Shown: positions 60,831 to 64,000 of the stretch, piece by piece
How positions within the stretch are numbered: position 1 is the first letter of the stretch
Layout: each line of letters opens with the position of its first letter
NCBI RefSeq assembly: GCF_003431825.1
Contig: NZ_CP020083.1
Coordinates: 1,237,001-1,301,000, forward strand
Source: Blastomonas fulva
GTDB taxonomy: Bacteria > Pseudomonadota > Alphaproteobacteria > Sphingomonadales > Sphingomonadaceae
Reading direction: 5' to 3'
DNA: 64,000 nucleotides
Made by a program: the position numbers and the translations under genes
Notes under the pieces: generated by a model
What the model saw: only the letters and a program-made list of their open reading frames with translations
The model's database searches: none
Told to the model about the DNA's origin: nothing

Positions 60831-60860
60831 GGGGCGGTACCATAGGGTGCCGCCCCTTTT
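60831..60860 (+). terminator. Intrinsic terminator of degP
   Basis: Stem ggggcggtacc / ggtgccgcccc (one G-U pair), 4-nt loop, followed directly by tttt at 60857-60860; 27 bp after the degP stop. Confidence 0.88.
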
Positions 60861-60887
60861 CGTTGAGCATTGGGCTAACTTCATCGC

Positions 60888-60969
60888 CGTCACCCCCGCG
60901 AACGCGGGGGTCCCGCTCTTGTGAAGCCGTTTGTGCATAAGCGGGATTTCCGCGTTCGCGGGAATGACG
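60888..60969. repeat. Nested inverted repeat after degP (REPIN-like)
   Basis: Left arm 60888-60919 (cgtcacccccgcgaacgcgg...) and right arm 60939-60969 (...ccgcgttcgcgggaatgacg). Same family as 50763-50843. Located past the degP terminator, before phaB. Confidence 0.85.
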
Positions 60970-61084
60970 AGATCGTACACCCACCGCGCCCACGCTTTTC
61001 GCGAGCGTCAACTTGTCTTGCCTGCCGCGGCTTCCTAGTGTGGCCGCGAAAGCCTTGATTCACGGGCGAGACAGGAGAGTATGC

Positions 61085-61807
61085 ATGGGCAGAATTGCAA
61101 TCGTAACCGGCGGAACGCGCGGCATTGGCGAGGCGATCAGCCTGGCGCTCAAAGATGCAGGCGCACGGGTTATCGCCAGCTACGGTGGCAATGACGAAGC
61201 CGCCAGCGCCTTTTCCAAGAGGACCGGCATCGCCGTGCAGAAATGGGATGTCGGTGACCACCAGCAGAGCATGGATGCGGTCGCCAAGATCGAGGCCGAT
61301 CACGGCCCTGTCGACATCCTGGTCAACAACGCCGGCATCACCCGCGACGCGACGATGATGAAGATGACCTGGGAGCAGTGGGACGAGGTGATCCGCGTCG
61401 ACCTCACCGGCTGCTTCAACATGGCCAAGGCGTGCTTCCCCGGAATGCGCACCCGCGGCTGGGGCCGGATCGTCAACATCGGATCGGTCAACGGCCAGGG
61501 CGGCCAGATCGGCCAGGTCAACTATGCCGCTGCCAAATCGGGCATCCACGGGTTCACAAAGTCGCTGGCGATGGAAGGCGCGCGCTATGGCGTCACCGCC
61601 AACGCGATCGCGCCGGGCTATATCGCCACCGAAATGCTCTCGACCATCCCGCAGAACGTGATGGACAAGATCGTGGCGCAGATCCCGGTCGGACGTCTGG
61701 GCCAGGCAGAGGAAATCGCGCGTGGTGTCGTCTTCCTCACCGCCGAGGAAGCCGCGTTCGTCACCGGATCGACGCTGTCGATCAACGGCGGCCAGCACAT
61801 GTACTGA
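61085..61807 (+). CDS. phaB: Acetoacetyl-CoA reductase (PHB synthesis SDR)
   Basis: 240 aa. The ATG at 61085 follows aggagag. IAIVTGGTRGIGEAISLALK is the NADPH site; VNNAGITRDATMMKMTWEQW is the family signature; catalytic Ser in NIGSVNGQGGQIGQ and Tyr/Lys in NYAAAKSGIHGF. Reduces acetoacetyl-CoA to (R)-3-hydroxybutyryl-CoA for polyhydroxybutyrate. No phaA or phaC is in the window. Confidence 0.93.
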   Translation: MGRIAIVTGGTRGIGEAISLALKDAGARVIASYGGNDEAASAFSKRTGIAVQKWDVGDHQQSMDAVAKIEADHGPVDILVNNAGITRDATMMKMTWEQWDEVIRVDLTGCFNMAKACFPGMRTRGWGRIVNIGSVNGQGGQIGQVNYAAAKSGIHGFTKSLAMEGARYGVTANAIAPGYIATEMLSTIPQNVMDKIVAQIPVGRLGQAEEIARGVVFLTAEEAAFVTGSTLSINGGQHMY

Positions 61808-61833
61808 TCGCCCACAAGGCACAGATCACCAAG

Positions 61834-61861
61834 GGGCCGTGCAGCGATGCGCGGCCCTTTT
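61834..61861 (+). terminator. Intrinsic terminator of phaB
   Basis: Stem gggccgtgc / gcgcggccc (one G-U pair), 6-nt loop, then tttt. It lies between the convergent phaB and ABC permease genes. Confidence 0.85.
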
Positions 61862-61882
61862 GCGTTTCAGGGCCAGTGTCGT

Positions 61883-63079
61883 TCAGGGTTTCGCCATCAG
61901 CCCGGCGATCAGCCCGCGCTTGGCGCCGCCGCCCGATTTGAGCACGTTGCGGCGGAACAGCCGCGCGCCGAAGCGGATCAGCAGCAGCACCCACGCCGCC
62001 TGCCAGCCCAGGGCCAGCAGATGCTGCAGCACATCGGGCTCCTGCGCCGCGCGCGCCAGCATCGCGAAAGGCGAGCTGAACGGGAACGCCGCGGCAAAGA
62101 TCTCGATCGGCTCGCCCAGCCGGGTGACCGAATAGGACGCGAGGAAGAAGAACAGCAGTTGCCCCATGGTCGCGGGCATCGACAGCGTCTGCACCTCGCG
62201 CACCGTGGTCGCCATCGCGCCGATGCCGAGGAACAAAGATCCCAGCAGCAGATAGGCCATCGCGAAATAGGCAACGCCAAGGCCAAGGAACAGCGGCCAT
62301 CCGGTCGCGGGCGCGGGCAGTTGCGGCATGCCGTTGCCCGCCGCCAGAATCGCAATCACCGCCAGCCCCGCCCAGCAGGCGATGCCGATCAGCGCCATGC
62401 CCAGCATCGCGAACAATTTGCCCAGAAAGATCGCATCGATCGGCACGGCTGCCGCGAGGATCTCGATGATCTTGTTGGTCTTTTCCTCGACGAGATTGGA
62501 GAGCACCATGCCGGCGAGCAGCATGGTGAGCAGCACCAGCAAGGCCTGACCGACCTGCGCGGTGACCAGACGCCCCTGCTCCTGCGCGCCCGAGCTTTGG
62601 GCTACCGCGCGAGTCTCAAGCTTTGCGGGCTGTGCCGCCTGCCCGGCGCGCGCGCGCTCGACCAGCAGCTCGAGCGGACCCTGCCAGCGCTCGATCTCGG
62701 CTTCGGTGCCGATCAGCTGCGGGTCTGCGAGGCTTCCGGTGAGCACGCCCAGAAAGCGGGTGTCCTGTGTCGCATCGAGCAGGCGTTCGGGCTGGTCGGC
62801 CTGGCGCGCCACCAGCACCGGCACCCTGCCCTCGCCCAGCTGCGTGGCGAGTGCGGTGCGCGCCGCCAGCGCAGCCTCTGAATCGGGAGCGGACATCACC
62901 AGCGCGAAGCTGGGCCGGTCGATATCGCGTGCGACCTGCCCGCCGATGCTGCCCGCCGCAATGCCGATCGCGAGCGGAAAGACCGGGCCGAGCAGGAAGA
63001 AGAAGAACGCCTTGGAAAAGATGATCGCGGCGAAATCGCGCCTGGCGATCACCCAGGCAGCGCGCAAAAGTTCAGGCAT
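61883..63079 (-). CDS. ABC transporter permease (NatB/ABC-2 type)
   Basis: 398 aa. The ATG at 63079 overlaps the end of the ATPase gene by 8 bp. The first helix (FFFFLLGPVFPLAIGIAAG) is separated from the C-terminal cluster of about five helices by a ~150-aa periplasmic domain. VLSNLVEEKTNKIIEILAAA is the conserved ABC-2/NatB signature. With its ATPase it probably exports a small molecule, ion or lipid; NatAB exports Na+. Substrate unknown. Confidence 0.88.
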   Translation of the reverse strand: MPELLRAAWVIARRDFAAIIFSKAFFFFLLGPVFPLAIGIAAGSIGGQVARDIDRPSFALVMSAPDSEAALAARTALATQLGEGRVPVLVARQADQPERLLDATQDTRFLGVLTGSLADPQLIGTEAEIERWQGPLELLVERARAGQAAQPAKLETRAVAQSSGAQEQGRLVTAQVGQALLVLLTMLLAGMVLSNLVEEKTNKIIEILAAAVPIDAIFLGKLFAMLGMALIGIACWAGLAVIAILAAGNGMPQLPAPATGWPLFLGLGVAYFAMAYLLLGSLFLGIGAMATTVREVQTLSMPATMGQLLFFFLASYSVTRLGEPIEIFAAAFPFSSPFAMLARAAQEPDVLQHLLALGWQAAWVLLLIRFGARLFRRNVLKSGGGAKRGLIAGLMAKP

Positions 63080-64000
63080 CGGAACCCTCCTGCAGCGCTT
63101 CTTCCTCAAGCTGTCGCGCGGCATCGGCGCCTGCGATCGCGACAAAGGCATCGTGCAGCCCGGGGCGTTCGATCGACAGCGACTGGATCCCCGCCTCGCC
63201 TTCGATCAGCGCGCGCAGCAAGGGCTCGACCCCGGTTTCGGGAAGCGTGAAATGCCAGAAATGCCCCTCAGGCGCGGCATCGGCGGGCAGCGCCGCGCGC
63301 CATGGCCCGTCGAGCGACCGCGTCTCCAGCCGCACCTGCGGGCGCAACCGGTCGCGCGCCTCGGACACCGATCCGGTGAACGGCACCTTGCCGCCGGCAA
63401 TGATGGCGATACGCTCGCACAGCCGTTCGGCATGTGCGATGACATGAGTGGAAAAGATCACGGTGACGCCCTTGTCGGCCTGCGCGCGGATCAGCCGCTC
63501 GAGCTTGGCCTGGTTGAGCGCGTCGAGCCCCGAGAACGGCTCGTCGAGCACGATCAGCTCGGGATCGTGCACCAGGGTGCCAAGCAACTGCACCGTCTGC
63601 GCCATGCCCTTTGAGAGCGTGCGCACCTCCTTGTCGGCCGCCTTGCCCAGGCCATGCTCCTCGAGCATCGCCCTGCCCCGCCTGCGCCCCTCGGCCAGCG
63701 GCAACCCGCGCAGCGCGCCCATGAAGGCGATCGCGTCATAGGCCTTCATCGAGGGATACAGCCCTCGCTCCTCGGGAAGATAGCCCACGCGCTTGGCGAC
63801 ATCGAGCGGATGATCGGTGCCCAGCAATGTCCGCGTGCCCTCGTCCGGATCGACGATGCCCAGCAGCATCCGCAAGGTGGTGGTCTTGCCTGCACCATTG
63901 GGTCCCAAGATGCCGAAGATGCTGCCGGCAGGGACGGTGAGGTCCACCCCGTCGACCGCGCGCTGACGCCCGAAGATCTTGACCAGCCCGCGCGCTTCGA
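63072..64000 (-). CDS. ABC transporter ATP-binding protein (NatA-like), 5' end outside window
   Basis: The frame stays open to the right edge, so the start is missing. Walker A ILGPNGAGKTTTLRMLLG, Q-loop region YLPEERGLYPSM, ABC signature TLSKGMAQTVQLLG (variant of LSGGQ), Walker B ELIVLDEPFSGLDALNQ and the switch His in IFSTHVIAHAERL. A C-terminal extension of ~80 residues is typical of NatA. Pairs with the overlapping permease. Confidence 0.93.
   Translation of the reverse strand, partial: EARGLVKIFGRQRAVDGVDLTVPAGSIFGILGPNGAGKTTTLRMLLGIVDPDEGTRTLLGTDHPLDVAKRVGYLPEERGLYPSMKAYDAIAFMGALRGLPLAEGRRRGRAMLEEHGLGKAADKEVRTLSKGMAQTVQLLGTLVHDPELIVLDEPFSGLDALNQAKLERLIRAQADKGVTVIFSTHVIAHAERLCERIAIIAGGKVPFTGSVSEARDRLRPQVRLETRSLDGPWRAALPADAAPEGHFWHFTLPETGVEPLLRALIEGEAGIQSLSIERPGLHDAFVAIAGADAARQLEEEALQEGSDA

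Noticed and set aside
48346..60969. CRISPR array in the palindromic intergenic repeats
   Set aside because: Repeats are isolated inverted pairs without regularly spaced direct repeats or cas genes.

Overview
The window looks like the chromosome of an alphaproteobacterium, most likely a member of the Sphingomonadales. This is inferred from three things: high GC; gene neighbourhoods I associate with that order (hemC-hemD-mitofilin-like facing tsaD-gpsA; hflK-hflC-degP); and the intergenic palindrome built on ctgagcctgtcgaagg. No rRNA or tRNA gene was recognised.

Region 1 (1-31.1 kb) is an accessory surface-polysaccharide locus. On the minus strand at the left edge are a GT4 glycosyltransferase, a CapE/FnlA-type UDP-GlcNAc 4,6-dehydratase and the start of a CapF/FnlB-like reductase, which suggests a UDP-N-acetyl-L-fucosamine-type precursor. 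A two-partner secretion pair follows (tpsA, a 1949-aa GLUG-repeat exoprotein, and its transporter tpsB). A plus-strand group then encodes a glycosyltransferase, a Wzy-like polymerase and a Wzx-like flippase. After an insertion-sequence graveyard (14.7-18.7 kb) come a membrane-bound PglF/WbpM-type dehydratase and a DegT-type aminotransferase on the plus strand. A long minus-strand run follows: O-antigen ligase/polymerase-like protein, Wza-like exporter, Wzc-like tyrosine autokinase, a TPR-like secreted protein, PglC/WcaJ-like initiating phosphoglycosyl transferase, ATP-grasp ligase, HAD hydrolase and FkbM methyltransferase. Together these could make nucleotide sugars, prime undecaprenyl phosphate, extend, flip, polymerise and export a modified polysaccharide.

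Region 2 (31.1-38.2 kb) is rearranged. An intact IS110-family (IS1111-type) element is followed by a duplicated 5' end of glmS fused to the tail of a DprE1-like oxidase. A DprE2-like SDR, the intact glmS, a 61-codon gene and a decayed IS5-family element follow. IS1111-type 3' ends occur three times in the window and carry a conserved non-coding block that is a good candidate for bridge RNA.

Region 3 (38.2-64 kb) is mostly housekeeping. It holds manA-manC (mannose activation, probably feeding the polysaccharide), a VOC-domain lipoprotein, PBP1A, mobA, haem genes hemD/hemC and hemH, tsaD, gpsA, a YciA-like thioesterase, a CBS protein, a DUF853/HerA-like ATPase, a Tat-exported molybdenum hydroxylase, mrp, hflK/hflC, a DegP-like protease, phaB and an ABC exporter cut by the right edge. 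Four nested inverted repeats (REPIN-like) sit between genes in this part.

The most unusual items are: a 597-bp, about 99% identical, in-frame duplication inside tpsA; candidate bridge RNAs and a 67-bp perfect inverted repeat around the IS110-family copies; the glmS'-dprE1'-SDR chimera; and a hexanucleotide repeat encoding the tyrosine tail of the Wzc-like kinase.
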